NCBI RefSeq assembly: GCF_002073915.1 | Contig: NZ_CP012841.1 | Coordinates: 260,506-324,505, forward strand | Reading direction: 5' to 3' | Source of the DNA: Candidatus Riesia pediculicola | Lineage (GTDB): Bacteria; Pseudomonadota; Gammaproteobacteria; Enterobacterales; Enterobacteriaceae | Length of the DNA: 64,000 bases | In this document: in pieces, positions 47,082-57,698 of the stretch | How the letters are laid out: the number at the start of each line of letters is the position of its first letter | Position numbering within the stretch: the first letter of the stretch is position 1 | The notes under the pieces: model-generated | What the model was told of the DNA's origin: nothing | What the model saw: only the letters and a program-made list of their open reading frames with translations | Databases searched by the model: none | Translations under genes and position numbers: made by a program

Positions 47082-47401
47082 AGCTAAGTATTATCTTTCG
47101 TAAGAATCTCTTATATGTTTAGAAAAATTTTTAGAGATTGTCGGATGAAATATACAAATCGATATTTTCATTCATATCAATATGAAGTAAAGAATACTGG
47201 AAGTTAAAGAACTTTTTAATTATTTTTTAAAATTTTGTTTTTAAGAATAATTTTTTTCGAAAATGGTTTCGATTTGCATTAACATTGATTAAATCTCTAT
47301 TTTAGAAACGTTTCTAAATTTTTTGATGAAAATTTTTTCTTCAGTTCGATTATCATAATTAGCAGATAAACTCATCACTCAGTGTATGACAGGTTTTAAA
47401 A
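47082..47401. other. Spacer between aspS and ruvC
   Basis: 320 bp at the nudB-yebC position; no trace of either gene recognised and no RNA fold seen. Confidence 0.4.
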
Positions 47402-47935
47402 GTGATCACTATACTTGGAATCGATCCTGGATCTTGCATCACAGGATATGGAATAGTACAAAGTCAAAAGAAAAGAATTCTTTATATAGACGGAGGATGC
47501 ATTAAAAACAGATTAGCAGATATGCCAAATCGACTAAAAACGATTTATGATGGGGTTCAGAAGATTATTCACAAATATCGTCCGGATATTTTTGCTGTAG
47601 AGCAAATATTTGTTTCCAAAAATGTTAGCTCTGCGTTAAAACTTAGTCAAGCTAAAGCTGTAGCAATTTTAGCCGCTGTCAAAAATCAATTACCGATTTT
47701 TGAATATTCAACAAAGAAAGTCAGAAAATCAGTTGTTGGAACTGGATCAGCTAAGAAAGAACATATTCAATACGCGGTTCACGCGATCTTGAAATTATCT
47801 TCTCATCCTCAATCAGACATAGCAGATGCTTTAGCAGTAGCCATAGCTCATATTTTTTCTGAAAACTACAAGATTAAAAAAAAAAGATTCAAAAATAAAA
47901 TATCTATTTCATACCTTGAAACTTATCATTATTAA
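47402..47935 (+). CDS. ruvC: Holliday junction resolvase RuvC
   Basis: Homodimeric endonuclease that resolves Holliday junctions. 177 aa against 173. All four catalytic acids are visible: D7 in LGIDPGS, E in FAVEQIF (about 66) and the two D of SDIADALAVA (about 138 and 141). GTG start. ruvA and ruvB, which follow ruvC in E. coli, do not follow here; the next genes are groS and groL, so the branch-migration motor is either elsewhere or lost. Confidence 0.95.
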   Translation: MITILGIDPGSCITGYGIVQSQKKRILYIDGGCIKNRLADMPNRLKTIYDGVQKIIHKYRPDIFAVEQIFVSKNVSSALKLSQAKAVAILAAVKNQLPIFEYSTKKVRKSVVGTGSAKKEHIQYAVHAILKLSSHPQSDIADALAVAIAHIFSENYKIKKKRFKNKISISYLETYHY

Positions 47936-48286
47936 TGATGCGTTCGATTAAGAACGATTGAAATTCGTATATTCATTTCTCATCCTGTTCCTCAATCCTC
48001 TATTTATTGAGAGAGTTGTACTGTTCCGGACTATTTCAAAGAATCATTATTTTTTTTCAATAATTTTTCAATTTAATCAGAACTCTACAAGATTTGATTT
48101 TACATAAAAGTTAATAAATAGCTGATTTATCATTTATTTCTAAATAATTTCTTAATTTCCCCTTGAACTAATCTAATTTATCCCCATCTCTCATTGCATG
48201 AGAGCAATTCTTCTAGATTGTTCTTAGAAAATGATAAATGATAATAATTATACTTTGTATAGATTTTACTTATAGGAGATCTGTCG
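47936..48286. other. Leader and promoter region of groSL
   Basis: 351 bp. Holds a small hairpin directly after ruvC (CGTTC/GAACG, 47941-47956, no T-run) and the heat-shock promoter listed separately. Otherwise empty. Confidence 0.5.
48161..48189 (+). promoter_or_regulatory. Sigma-32 heat-shock promoter of groSL
   Basis: CCTTGAA at 48161-48167 and CCCCATCT at 48182-48189 with a 14-bp spacer, embedded in TTTCCCCTTGAA, match the E. coli groE promoter (CTTGAA...CCCCATTT) almost base for base. The C-rich -10 stands out in this AT-rich spacer, so it must be under selection. A 7-bp hairpin (CTCTCAT/ATGAGAG, 48188-48204) lies at or just after the probable transcription start and could stabilise the 5' end. 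groS starts about 98 bp downstream. Confidence 0.88.
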
Positions 48287-48580
48287 ATGAAGATTCGTCC
48301 CTTACATGATCGAGTAATCGTTAAGAGAGAGGAAGTTGAATCCAAATCTACTGGTGGAATTGTTTTGACTGGTTCTGCCGCTGGTAAGTCAACTAGAGGA
48401 AGAGTACTTGCCGTAGGAAAAGGAAGGATATTAGAAAACGGAGAAAATAAACCGTTGGACGTAAAAATAGGAGATATCGTCATATTTAACGATGGGTATG
48501 GCGTAAAAACGGAAAAAATTGATAACGAAGAAGTTTTAATCATGTCAGAAAGTGATATTCTTGCGGTAGTTGAAAAATAA
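48287..48580 (+). CDS. groS: Co-chaperonin GroES
   Basis: Heptameric lid of the GroEL chaperonin. 97 aa, exactly the E. coli length. Begins [16 protein letters not shown]; the mobile loop [14 protein letters not shown] binds GroEL, and the roof loop is ENGENKP. AGGAGATCTGTCG before the ATG is a strong Shine-Dalgarno site. Base composition is less AT-rich than in neighbours, as expected for a highly expressed conserved gene. Co-transcribed with groL (48 bp apart) from the sigma-32 promoter. Confidence 0.98.
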   Translation: MKIRPLHDRVIVKREEVESKSTGGIVLTGSAAGKSTRGRVLAVGKGRILENGENKPLDVKIGDIVIFNDGYGVKTEKIDNEEVLIMSESDILAVVEK

Positions 48581-48616
48581 TTACTTTCTCTTAAGTTTTC
48601 TGAACGAATGAATTAA

Positions 48617-50266
<1,650 letters not shown>

Positions 50267-50349
50267 GAAGTTGGAAAAGAATTTTGTTTTATTTTTTTCT
50301 AATTTTATTTAAGTTTTTTAAATTAGAGAGAAATTGCTTTATTCAAAAT

Positions 50350-50395
50350 AAAGAACCTAGAATCAAATCGGATTTTTTCTAGGTTCTTTTTTTTT
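50350..50395 (+). terminator. Intrinsic terminator after groL
   Basis: Perfect 13-bp stem AAAGAACCTAGAA (50350-50362) with TTCTAGGTTCTTT (50377-50389), a 14-base loop and a T-run reaching 50395. It is the clearest rho-independent terminator in the window and ends the groSL transcript 84 bp after the groL stop. Confidence 0.92.
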
Positions 50396-50437
50396 AATTA
50401 AAAATTATTAATTTCATGTTCTCTATACGAGTTTAGT

Positions 50438-51010
50438 ATGAATAAAATAAAATTTGGAACAAAAATTATATATCATGGAGAGCCGTATACGTGTTTAAAA
50501 TCTGAATTTATTAAACCTGGAAAAGGTAAACCTTTCATAAGATTATTGATTAAAAGTTTGGTTTCTGAAAAAACTTTAGAAAAAACTTTTAAGTCCATAG
50601 AATCAATTGATGTTACAGATGATATTTCGGAAATTAAGTTAACCTATATTTACAATAATACTCAGTTTTGGTTCTTCATGAAAGAAGAAGGATATGATCA
50701 ATTTCACATTGCCAAAGATAATTTAGGAGATAAGATAGATTGGATGACTAATCATCTAAAATGCGATGTAATATTCTGGAAAGATCGTTTAATCTCAGTT
50801 AAATTACCCAATTTTGTGTTTTTAAAAGTAATTAAAGTAGTGAATCAGAAACAATCTAGTGATTCTTCTTTCGGAGGGAAAGGTTGGAAACAGGTTATGC
50901 TCCAGACAGGAGCAATTATTAAGGTTCCATACTTTATTAAAGTCGGAGATATAATAAAAATTAACACAAAAAAGAGAAGCTACGAATCTAGAGAAAAAAT
51001 AAACACTTGA
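50438..51010 (+). CDS. efp: Elongation factor P
   Basis: Relieves ribosome stalling at polyproline stretches. 190 aa against 188. Domain I keeps the modification loop KPGKGKPF, with the lysine equivalent to K34 of E. coli that receives beta-lysine. Domains II and III follow with EKTFKS, FWFFM, LPNFVFLKV and the C-terminal TGAIIKVPYFIKVGD signature. The N-terminus is about five residues shorter than E. coli. groL and efp are near neighbours in E. coli. The modification genes epmA and epmB are not in the window. It converges on ssrA with a 10-bp gap. Confidence 0.94.
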   Translation: MNKIKFGTKIIYHGEPYTCLKSEFIKPGKGKPFIRLLIKSLVSEKTLEKTFKSIESIDVTDDISEIKLTYIYNNTQFWFFMKEEGYDQFHIAKDNLGDKIDWMTNHLKCDVIFWKDRLISVKLPNFVFLKVIKVVNQKQSSDSSFGGKGWKQVMLQTGAIIKVPYFIKVGDIIKINTKKRSYESREKINT

Positions 51011-51020
51011 AGATTTTTTA

Positions 51021-51387
51021 TGGAGCTGGCGGGATTTGAACCCGCGTCCGAAAATTCTTCAGTTTGTCGTCTCTACATGTTTATTTTACCGATTTTTATT
51101 CGTTGAATATTTCTTGGTAAAATTCGAATTAATTCAACTATCCTATTTTTTCAACGTTCAGAATGATAGGAAAAACTGAACGTGTTCTCTTTTTTTATCA
51201 TGTTTCTACTTACCAAAAAGAGAAAAAATAAATAGAATGCATTTTTTCAAGCTATTCTTAAATTTAGTTAAGCTGCTTGAGCATATGCATAGTTTTTAGT
51301 TTTTGCAACTATTTTTAGATTTTAACGAGAATCTGCTCGACATGCTACTTCAAACCTACTAAATTTCGTCGAATCCAATTCAGCCCC
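51021..51387 (-). ncRNA. ssrA: tmRNA
   Basis: Rescues stalled ribosomes and tags their products. The 5' end GGGGCTGAATTGGATTCGAC and the 3' end CGGGTTCAAATCCCGCCAGC plus TCCA form the tRNA-like domain with its T-arm, both close to E. coli. The tag frame is at 51268-51306: GCA resume codon, then codons giving AKTKNYAYAQAA and a TAA stop (E. coli ANDENYALAA). The RNA is about 367 nt, with AT-rich pseudoknot regions. CCA is not encoded: TAA follows the discriminator A. It lies just downstream of smpB, its protein partner. Confidence 0.95.
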
Positions 51388-51410
51388 AAAAAGCAGTCCT
51401 TCTCCATATC

Positions 51411-51899
51411 TTAACATAAAAATTTATTTTTTAAAGTTCTCATTTTTCTGATCTTCCATTCATTTTCTTTAATTTTAATTCTTTTATCGTATTGCTTTTT
51501 TCCTTTTCCTATTCCAATCTCTATTTTGCATATATTATTTTTCCAATATAGAGATATTGCAACTGCTGTATATCCTTTACGGTTAATTAAAGAAGAAAGG
51601 AAGTAAATTTCATTTTTTTTTAATAGCAATTTTCTTGATCTTTTATTTTTTTCAAGATGGTTTAGATCTTTATTAACAGAGAAGCTTTTTTCTGAAGAAA
51701 TATTCATTTCTGAAATATATGCCTCTTTATCTTTGATTTCCACATAACTTCTAGTAATGTCTACTTTTTTTTTTCTGATTGATTTCGTTTCCCATCCATA
51801 CAAAACGATTCCAGCTTCAATTTTTTTTTCTATTGTATATTCATAAGAAGACTTCTTATTAAGAACAATTTTTTGAATTTTTATGTCGTTCTTTTTCAT
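51411..51899 (-). CDS. smpB: SsrA-binding protein SmpB
   Basis: Binds the tRNA-like domain of tmRNA and takes it to stalled ribosomes. The ATG at 51899 (162 aa; E. coli 160) is preferred to a GTG eleven codons upstream because it gives the family length. Conserved stretches are ALNKK-like IVLNKKSSYEY, GWETKS, SYV, NRKGYTAVAISLYWKN and GKKQYDKR. A 10-base T run at 51765-51774 lies in frame and codes for lysines. Its stop is 23 bp from the 5' end of ssrA, so the two form a functional unit. Confidence 0.95.
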   Translation of the reverse strand: MKKNDIKIQKIVLNKKSSYEYTIEKKIEAGIVLYGWETKSIRKKKVDITRSYVEIKDKEAYISEMNISSEKSFSVNKDLNHLEKNKRSRKLLLKKNEIYFLSSLINRKGYTAVAISLYWKNNICKIEIGIGKGKKQYDKRIKIKENEWKIRKMRTLKNKFLC

Positions 51900-52350
51900 A
51901 ATTTGATAGATCTTTGGTTTTGTTGTAGACACAGTTATATTTAGTTAAATATTAATTTTTATGATAATATTAAATTCTTAACTTTTTGTAAAAACTAACA
52001 TTATTTTAATAAATTATAATTCACATTTTTATTGATATTTTATTCATATGATCTATTATAATTTTTATTGAATTCAGATTTATTATATTTCTCAATAAAT
52101 TTTTATTTCATCTTATACCTTCTATGCCTTCTTATCAAAATTTTTGATTAATATTTTTTATATATAGATTATAAATTGTCTGAAATTAATCTGAAGTTTT
52201 AAAAGACCAATAAAATGTTCCTAAAATTTTTTTGATTTTGTCAAGAATAATCGTTTTAAAAAGAATTTTTTGATAGTTTTACTATTGAGTAACTGTTTTT
52301 TTTAAGTTTTTCCAACTTAAGGAACGTTAGTTTTATTTTCCGCTAAAAGA
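51900..52350. other. Spacer between smpB and nadK
   Basis: 451 bp where ratA, rnfH, bamE and recN lie in E. coli. Extremely AT-rich, with no recognisable remnant. The first 33 bp could code for an extended SmpB from a GTG. Confidence 0.45.
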
Positions 52351-53250
52351 TTACAATTTTCCCCATCCTAATTTACTTTTTAAAATTTTAAAGTAGTTAA
52401 AACGTTTTGGATGTAACAGATTAACTTTATAATTGCTTTTTTTTATTAGTACTTTATCTCCATAGCTGACAGAATATACAATTTGTCCATCACAATTAAT
52501 TTCTTGATAACCTTTTCGACTTTTTATTTTCAATTGAATACAACTGTTTCCATGAACTAAGAGGGGTCTTGAGGAAATAGAATGTGGAAAGATGGATACT
52601 AAAAGAATTGCGTTTAAATTAGGAGATAATATTGGACCACCAACAGAAAGTGAATACGCTGTAGATCCAGTTGGAGTTGAAATTATTAAACCATTAGATC
52701 TTTGAAAAAATGCTAAGTTTTTATTGATAAATACTTCAAAATCAATCATATTTTTAATTTTTCTAGAATTAAAGGAAATTTCATTAATAGCTCGATCGAG
52801 GATCATCTCTTTTTTTTTCTTATTGATTTGAATTTCTAACAAAAATCTTTTTTCTTGATGAAAAGATCCGTTGAGTATTTTAGATAATTGATTCAACGCG
52901 TCTTTTGGATGTAAATCGTTGAGAAATCCTAAATTTCCATGATTAATACCAATGATTTTTTGTTCATATTTAGAAAAATTTCTTATAGCATTTAACATAC
53001 TTCCATCTCCTCCTATAACGATAATTAGATCGGATTTCTCTCCCATTTCTTGTATGTTACTTAAGATAATGTTCTTATTACGTTTGATCGTATTAATAGA
53101 ATCATCATCTTCAATCATTATTCTATAGTTTCTATTTTTTAACCAAGTACATAGATTTTTAAAGGTTTTCAAAACAGATGGTTGTTTGAAATAACCTACA
53201 ATACCTATATTTTTAAAAAAAGATGCTTTTTTTATTTTTTTATTTAGCAT
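52351..53250 (-). CDS. nadK: NAD kinase
   Basis: Phosphorylates NAD to NADP. Start set at the ATG at 53250, preceded by AAAGGA, instead of one eight codons further upstream; this gives 299 aa against 292. The GGDGS motif (about 73-77), GINHGNLGFL, the STPTGSTAYSLSVGGPI segment and the C-terminal NLLHPKRFNYF match the family. With nadE it completes the last steps of NAD(P) synthesis. Divergent from grpE, as in E. coli. Confidence 0.96.
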   Translation of the reverse strand: MLNKKIKKASFFKNIGIVGYFKQPSVLKTFKNLCTWLKNRNYRIMIEDDDSINTIKRNKNIILSNIQEMGEKSDLIIVIGGDGSMLNAIRNFSKYEQKIIGINHGNLGFLNDLHPKDALNQLSKILNGSFHQEKRFLLEIQINKKKKEMILDRAINEISFNSRKIKNMIDFEVFINKNLAFFQRSNGLIISTPTGSTAYSLSVGGPILSPNLNAILLVSIFPHSISSRPLLVHGNSCIQLKIKSRKGYQEINCDGQIVYSVSYGDKVLIKKSNYKVNLLHPKRFNYFKILKSKLGWGKL

Positions 53251-53355
53251 AATTTTTCCTTTCTGAAAACTCATATATTCTATTGAATATCGAGCTTTTA
53301 TTACTATAATAATAGGAAATTATCTGATGATTTGATAGATAAATAAGAGAAAGAT

Positions 53356-53991
53356 ATGGATACTATAAAAGAGTGCAAAAATCACGACAATGAAAAAATT
53401 TTTAAAGAAGAAATAGAAGAGAAAAAAAAATCAAAAAAAAATGATTTTAAAGAAAACTCAAAAGAATCCGATTTAAATAAAGAGAAAGAACTGTTAAGAT
53501 CAGAAATAAAAAGATTGAAAGATAAGATAGATTCTTATAAGAAAAGAGAAAGAGAAATTATTTTACGTTCAAAAGCAGAAATTGAAAATATCAGACGTAG
53601 AAACGAGAAAAGTTTTGAAAAAGCTCATAAGTTTGCTTTAGAAAAGTTTTCTTATGATTTGCTTTCAGTCATAGATAATTTAGAAAGAGCTATATTATTA
53701 GAAATGAAGGAAGAAAAAAATTTTTCTTCGATGTTAGATGGAATTCAATTAACTATTCGATCATTCTTATCAGTTATCGAAAAATACGGAATTTGTCCTG
53801 TATTGGTTCAAAAAGGAGAATCTTTTGATCCTAAGCTTCATGAGGCTGTCTCAACTGTGAATTCAAAAGAATACGATCATAATCAAATAGTTGACATAGT
53901 ACAGAAAGGTTATACCATTCATAACAGACTATTAAGACCCACCATGGTAATAGTCAATTCAAAAGATAATTTAAAAAAAGGTAAAATCTAA
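53356..53991 (+). CDS. grpE: Nucleotide exchange factor GrpE
   Basis: Releases ADP from DnaK. 211 aa against 197. Charged, lysine- and glutamate-rich N-terminal extension (1-45) with two 9-A stretches; a long coiled coil (about 45-110, RSKAEIENIRRRNE); then the beta domain with GESFDPKLHEAV and the family C-terminus GYTIHNRLLRPTMVIV. No obvious sigma-32 promoter was found in the 105 bp before it. The 3' end overlaps the convergent ung by 21 bp. Confidence 0.96.
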   Translation: MDTIKECKNHDNEKIFKEEIEEKKKSKKNDFKENSKESDLNKEKELLRSEIKRLKDKIDSYKKREREIILRSKAEIENIRRRNEKSFEKAHKFALEKFSYDLLSVIDNLERAILLEMKEEKNFSSMLDGIQLTIRSFLSVIEKYGICPVLVQKGESFDPKLHEAVSTVNSKEYDHNQIVDIVQKGYTIHNRLLRPTMVIVNSKDNLKKGKI

Positions 53992-54675
53992 TGGTAAACT
54001 CCAATCAATCAGTTTTATGTTATTTTTTTTTAAAATTTGATTGGCTTTCAAGAAATGTTTACATCCGAAAAAACCAAAATTTGCAGAAAATGGAGAAGGA
54101 TGAGTAGATTCAAGAACATAATGCTTATTTCGATTTATTAGGTTTTTCTTGCTTTTGGCAAAATTTCCCCATAGTAAAAATATTACTCCTTCTTTTAAAA
54201 GACTAATTTTGGAAATTGCTTTATTTGTGAAAATTTGCCAACCGATATTCTTATGAGAGAGAGGCTTTCCTCTTTCAACTGTCAGTATGCTATTTAATAA
54301 GAATATTCCTTGTTTAGTCCATCTAGTTAAACAACCATGATTGGGTATTTTGAAACTTTTAACATTTTCTTCTAGTTCTTTGTAAATGTTTCTTAAAGAA
54401 GGAGGGATTTCTATTTTTGGAGGAACAGAAAAACATAATCCATGAGATTGATTAGGACAATGGTAAGGATCTTGTCCTAGAATTACCAATTTAATTTTAT
54501 GAAACTCAGTATAATAAAATGCGTTAAAAATATCCTCATCTTTTGGATACACTTCTTTTCCAGATTTTCTTGCTTCGTTTAATTGATGAAGAATATTTAA
54601 GAAGTACTTTTTTTTACTTTCTTCTAAAATAAATTTTTTCCAGCTGAATTCAATTTTTTTTCTTTTATTTTTCAT
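53971..54675 (-). CDS. ung: Uracil-DNA glycosylase
   Basis: Removes uracil from DNA. 234 aa against 229. The catalytic aspartate is in GQDPYHCPNQSHGLCFSV (water-activating loop), and the leucine loop HPSPFSANFGFFGCKHF carries the catalytic histidine. The minor-groove segment PPSLRNIYKE is also present. Convergent with grpE, with a 21-bp overlap of the two coding ends. Confidence 0.96.
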   Translation of the reverse strand: MKNKRKKIEFSWKKFILEESKKKYFLNILHQLNEARKSGKEVYPKDEDIFNAFYYTEFHKIKLVILGQDPYHCPNQSHGLCFSVPPKIEIPPSLRNIYKELEENVKSFKIPNHGCLTRWTKQGIFLLNSILTVERGKPLSHKNIGWQIFTNKAISKISLLKEGVIFLLWGNFAKSKKNLINRNKHYVLESTHPSPFSANFGFFGCKHFLKANQILKKNNIKLIDWSLPLDFTFF

Positions 54676-54839
54676 AACGGTAATTAAATCATATTTTAGA
54701 GCGTTAAAACTTTGATCAAGATGTTAGGAAAATTTTCATCAAGTTAACATTTTACAAACTTTTAAAGCAGGTAGAGTGACGAAGAATATCTTGAAAAGAG
54801 TTTCAACTCTTACAAAGATTTATATTAAGTTTATTAATC

Positions 54840-56663
54840 ATGTTAAACCAAACAAAATATATCAGAAATTTTTCCATTATTGCTCATATAGATCATGGAA
54901 AATCTACTTTATCAGATAGAATTATTCAAATTTGTAATGGAGTTTCTGAAAAGTTCTTACGAAAGAATCGAGAAAGATTTTTAGATTCCATGGATTTAGA
55001 GAAAGAAAAGGGAATTACGATCAAATCACAAAATATTACTTTGAGATATACATCAAACAATGGAAATCAATATCAATTAAATTTAATTGATACACCTGGT
55101 CATATGGATTTCATATACGAAGTTCTTCATTCCCTATCAGCCTGTGAGGGAGCTTTGTTAGTCGTAGATGCTAAAAAAGGAATACAAGCCCAAACTTTAA
55201 ACACTTTAAATCATGCCTTGAAGATGGGTTTAACAATTATACCAATCATTAATAAAATCGATTTAATCGATATAAATCTGAGTTCAATCGTACAAAATTT
55301 GAGCAAAATTAGTGGAATTGAAAAAAGTAGGTTTTTATTTTGTTCGGCTAAAACTGGATATGGAATAAAAAAAATCATAGAAAATATAATACAGAACATT
55401 CCTTCTCCAACTGGAGGAGAAAAAGATCCCTTACAAGCATTGATTATTGATTCTTGGTTTGATCAATATTTAGGAGTAATTTTTTTGATAAAAGTGAAAA
55501 CAGGAAAAATCTTAAAAGGAGACCAAATCAAGATATTAGGGATTAAAAAATCTCATCTTGTGAGAAGTATTGGAATATTCAATCCAAATAGAACAGAGAG
55601 TAAAAAATTGATTAGTGGAGAAATAGGTTGGATATCATGTAAAATAAAAAATATCAACGAAAAGCTCGTTGGAAGGATGATTTTTCATTCTTCTCATCTA
55701 AAAGTTTCTGAGAGCTCTTCGAATTTGGAATCTAAAAAAATTCAATCTCAAATTTATTCAAATTTATTTCCGAAAGATCCAGGATCGTATTCTCTATTGA
55801 AAGACGCATTAATTAAATTGCGTCTTAATGACTTTTCTTTGTGTTTTTCAGAAGAATGCTCAGATTTTTTTGGAAATGGGTTTAATTGCGGTTTTTTGGG
55901 ATTATTTCATTTAGAAATTACAAAAGAAAGGTTAATAAGGGAATATAAGATAGAAGTAATTTCTACTTTTCCGAGATTAACTTATGAAATTGAACTAAAA
56001 AGTAAAGAAATATTGCATTTGAAGGATCCTGAAAAGATATCCAACTTTAAAGGAATCAGAGAAATTCGAGAACCAATATCTCAATGCAAAATATTAGTTC
56101 CAAAGGAATATATTGGAAAAATTATAGATTTATGTTCTAAAAAAAGAGGGGTACAGACTGACTCTCTTTACTTAGATGATCAAGTTTTACTGACTTATGA
56201 AGTTCCAACTTACGAAGTAATATCTAATTTTTTCGATCTCTTAAAATCAGTTTCTAAAGGATACGCTTCTTTAGAGCATCATTTTATTCGATTTAAAAAA
56301 GAAAAAATAGTTTGTGTGAATATATTAATTAATGGAAAGAAAATAGATTGTCTTTCTTCAATGATTCATCAAAAGAAATCAAAAAAACATGCTGAAAAAA
56401 TTATAAAAATTATCACCGAATCTTTCCCGAGACAACAGTTCAACGTAATTATCCAAGCAGCTATTGGAAAAATTATCGTTTCAAGATCCGAAATCAAACC
56501 TTTTCGAAAAAATGTTCTCTCAAGATGTCACGGAGGAGATTCTTCCAGAAAGATGAAGCTTTTAGGTAAGCAAAAAAAAGGAAAAAAAAAGATGAAGAAG
56601 TTTGCACGTTGGACATTGTCTAGATCTATTCTCTTATCTCTTAAGAAGATGTACGATGCTTAA
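54840..56663 (+). CDS. lepA: Elongation factor 4 (LepA)
   Basis: Translational GTPase acting on ribosomes in mistranslocation or in subunit biogenesis. 607 aa against 599. G1 AHIDHGKST (15-23), RGITIK-type GITIKSQ, DTPGHMDF (usually DTPGHVDF), NKID, then domains II, III and V and the LepA-specific C-terminal domain with GGDSSRKMKLLGKQKKGKKK. The last 25 residues are diverged but collinear. First gene of lepA-lepB-rnc; lepB starts 15 bp downstream. Confidence 0.96.
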   Translation: MLNQTKYIRNFSIIAHIDHGKSTLSDRIIQICNGVSEKFLRKNRERFLDSMDLEKEKGITIKSQNITLRYTSNNGNQYQLNLIDTPGHMDFIYEVLHSLSACEGALLVVDAKKGIQAQTLNTLNHALKMGLTIIPIINKIDLIDINLSSIVQNLSKISGIEKSRFLFCSAKTGYGIKKIIENIIQNIPSPTGGEKDPLQALIIDSWFDQYLGVIFLIKVKTGKILKGDQIKILGIKKSHLVRSIGIFNPNRTESKKLISGEIGWISCKIKNINEKLVGRMIFHSSHLKVSESSSNLESKKIQSQIYSNLFPKDPGSYSLLKDALIKLRLNDFSLCFSEECSDFFGNGFNCGFLGLFHLEITKERLIREYKIEVISTFPRLTYEIELKSKEILHLKDPEKISNFKGIREIREPISQCKILVPKEYIGKIIDLCSKKRGVQTDSLYLDDQVLLTYEVPTYEVISNFFDLLKSVSKGYASLEHHFIRFKKEKIVCVNILINGKKIDCLSSMIHQKKSKKHAEKIIKIITESFPRQQFNVIIQAAIGKIIVSRSEIKPFRKNVLSRCHGGDSSRKMKLLGKQKKGKKKMKKFARWTLSRSILLSLKKMYDA

Positions 56664-56678
56664 TTTTGAAGGAAAAAG

Positions 56679-57620
56679 ATGTCAGAATTATTCTCTATTT
56701 TTTTAAATTTTATTATAATTTTAAGTGGTTTACTTTGGTTATTTTTTCGAGTTAATTCTATTATAAAAAAAAAAATTAAAAAAAGTTCATTAATTCTTAA
56801 GAAAAATGATTCGTTTTTTAAAATCAATTACCTTTCTTCCTTTTCATCTGTTTTCCCTTTATTAATTACTGTGTTTTTAGTTCGTTCTTTTTTATATGAA
56901 CCATTTCAGATTCCTTCTGGATCCATGATTCCTTCATTATTAGTTGGAGATTTCATATTGGTAAAAAAGTTTTCTTATAGATTGATTAATCCTATCAATC
57001 AATCTACTATCTTTAAGATTAAGGATCCAAAAAGAGGAGATATTGTAGTTTTTAGATACCCGATGAATAAAAAAATGAATTTTGTGAAGAGGATAATAGG
57101 TATTCCTGGAGATAAAATAATTTATGATCCTGAAAGAAAAGAACTAAAAATTTTTCCAAACTATTTAAAAAATTCTCAAAAAAATTGTATTCCGATCGAA
57201 TATTCCTTAAAGAAAGAAAGTGAGTGGGTTTTATTTACAGACGATGTATTCTTTCGCAATCAGCAAAGTCATCATAAAATCTCAGTATATGACCAAATTC
57301 CCAAAAATTCCTTAAGACAAGAAGAAAGAGTAGAAAGAATAGACCGCAAAAAAAGTTATACTATTCTGTTAACTCCTGGAACATATGTAGAGTCATACTA
57401 TAAACAAAAGTTCATGTCAAAAAATCAATGGATCATTCCAAAAAAGAATTACTTTGTAATGGGAGATAATAGAGATAATAGTTCGGATAGTAGAAACTGG
57501 GGAACTATTACAGAAGATGATCTGATAGGAGAGGTCACCATGATTTGGTTCAGCTTGAATAAAGTAGAACATCAATGGCCAAATGGAATTCGATTGAAGA
57601 GAATTGGAAAAATATGCTGA
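56679..57620 (+). CDS. lepB: Signal peptidase I
   Basis: Inner-membrane protease that cleaves Sec and Tat signal peptides. 313 aa against 324. Two N-terminal membrane segments (about 4-24 and 50-70), catalytic serine in PFQIPSGSMIPSL and catalytic lysine in NFVKRIIGIPGDK; the C-terminal MGDNRDNSSDSRNWG is the family signature. An 11-A tract at 56765-56775, between the two membrane segments and in frame, is the longest in-frame run in the window. In the lepA-lepB-rnc unit. Confidence 0.95.
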   Translation: MSELFSIFLNFIIILSGLLWLFFRVNSIIKKKIKKSSLILKKNDSFFKINYLSSFSSVFPLLITVFLVRSFLYEPFQIPSGSMIPSLLVGDFILVKKFSYRLINPINQSTIFKIKDPKRGDIVVFRYPMNKKMNFVKRIIGIPGDKIIYDPERKELKIFPNYLKNSQKNCIPIEYSLKKESEWVLFTDDVFFRNQQSHHKISVYDQIPKNSLRQEERVERIDRKKSYTILLTPGTYVESYYKQKFMSKNQWIIPKKNYFVMGDNRDNSSDSRNWGTITEDDLIGEVTMIWFSLNKVEHQWPNGIRLKRIGKIC

Positions 57621-57698
57621 TTTTACTTATTGGAAGAAGAAATAATTTGAATTATACTTTCAAAAAATTACGAATTATTAATTAGAAAATTTTCTTAT

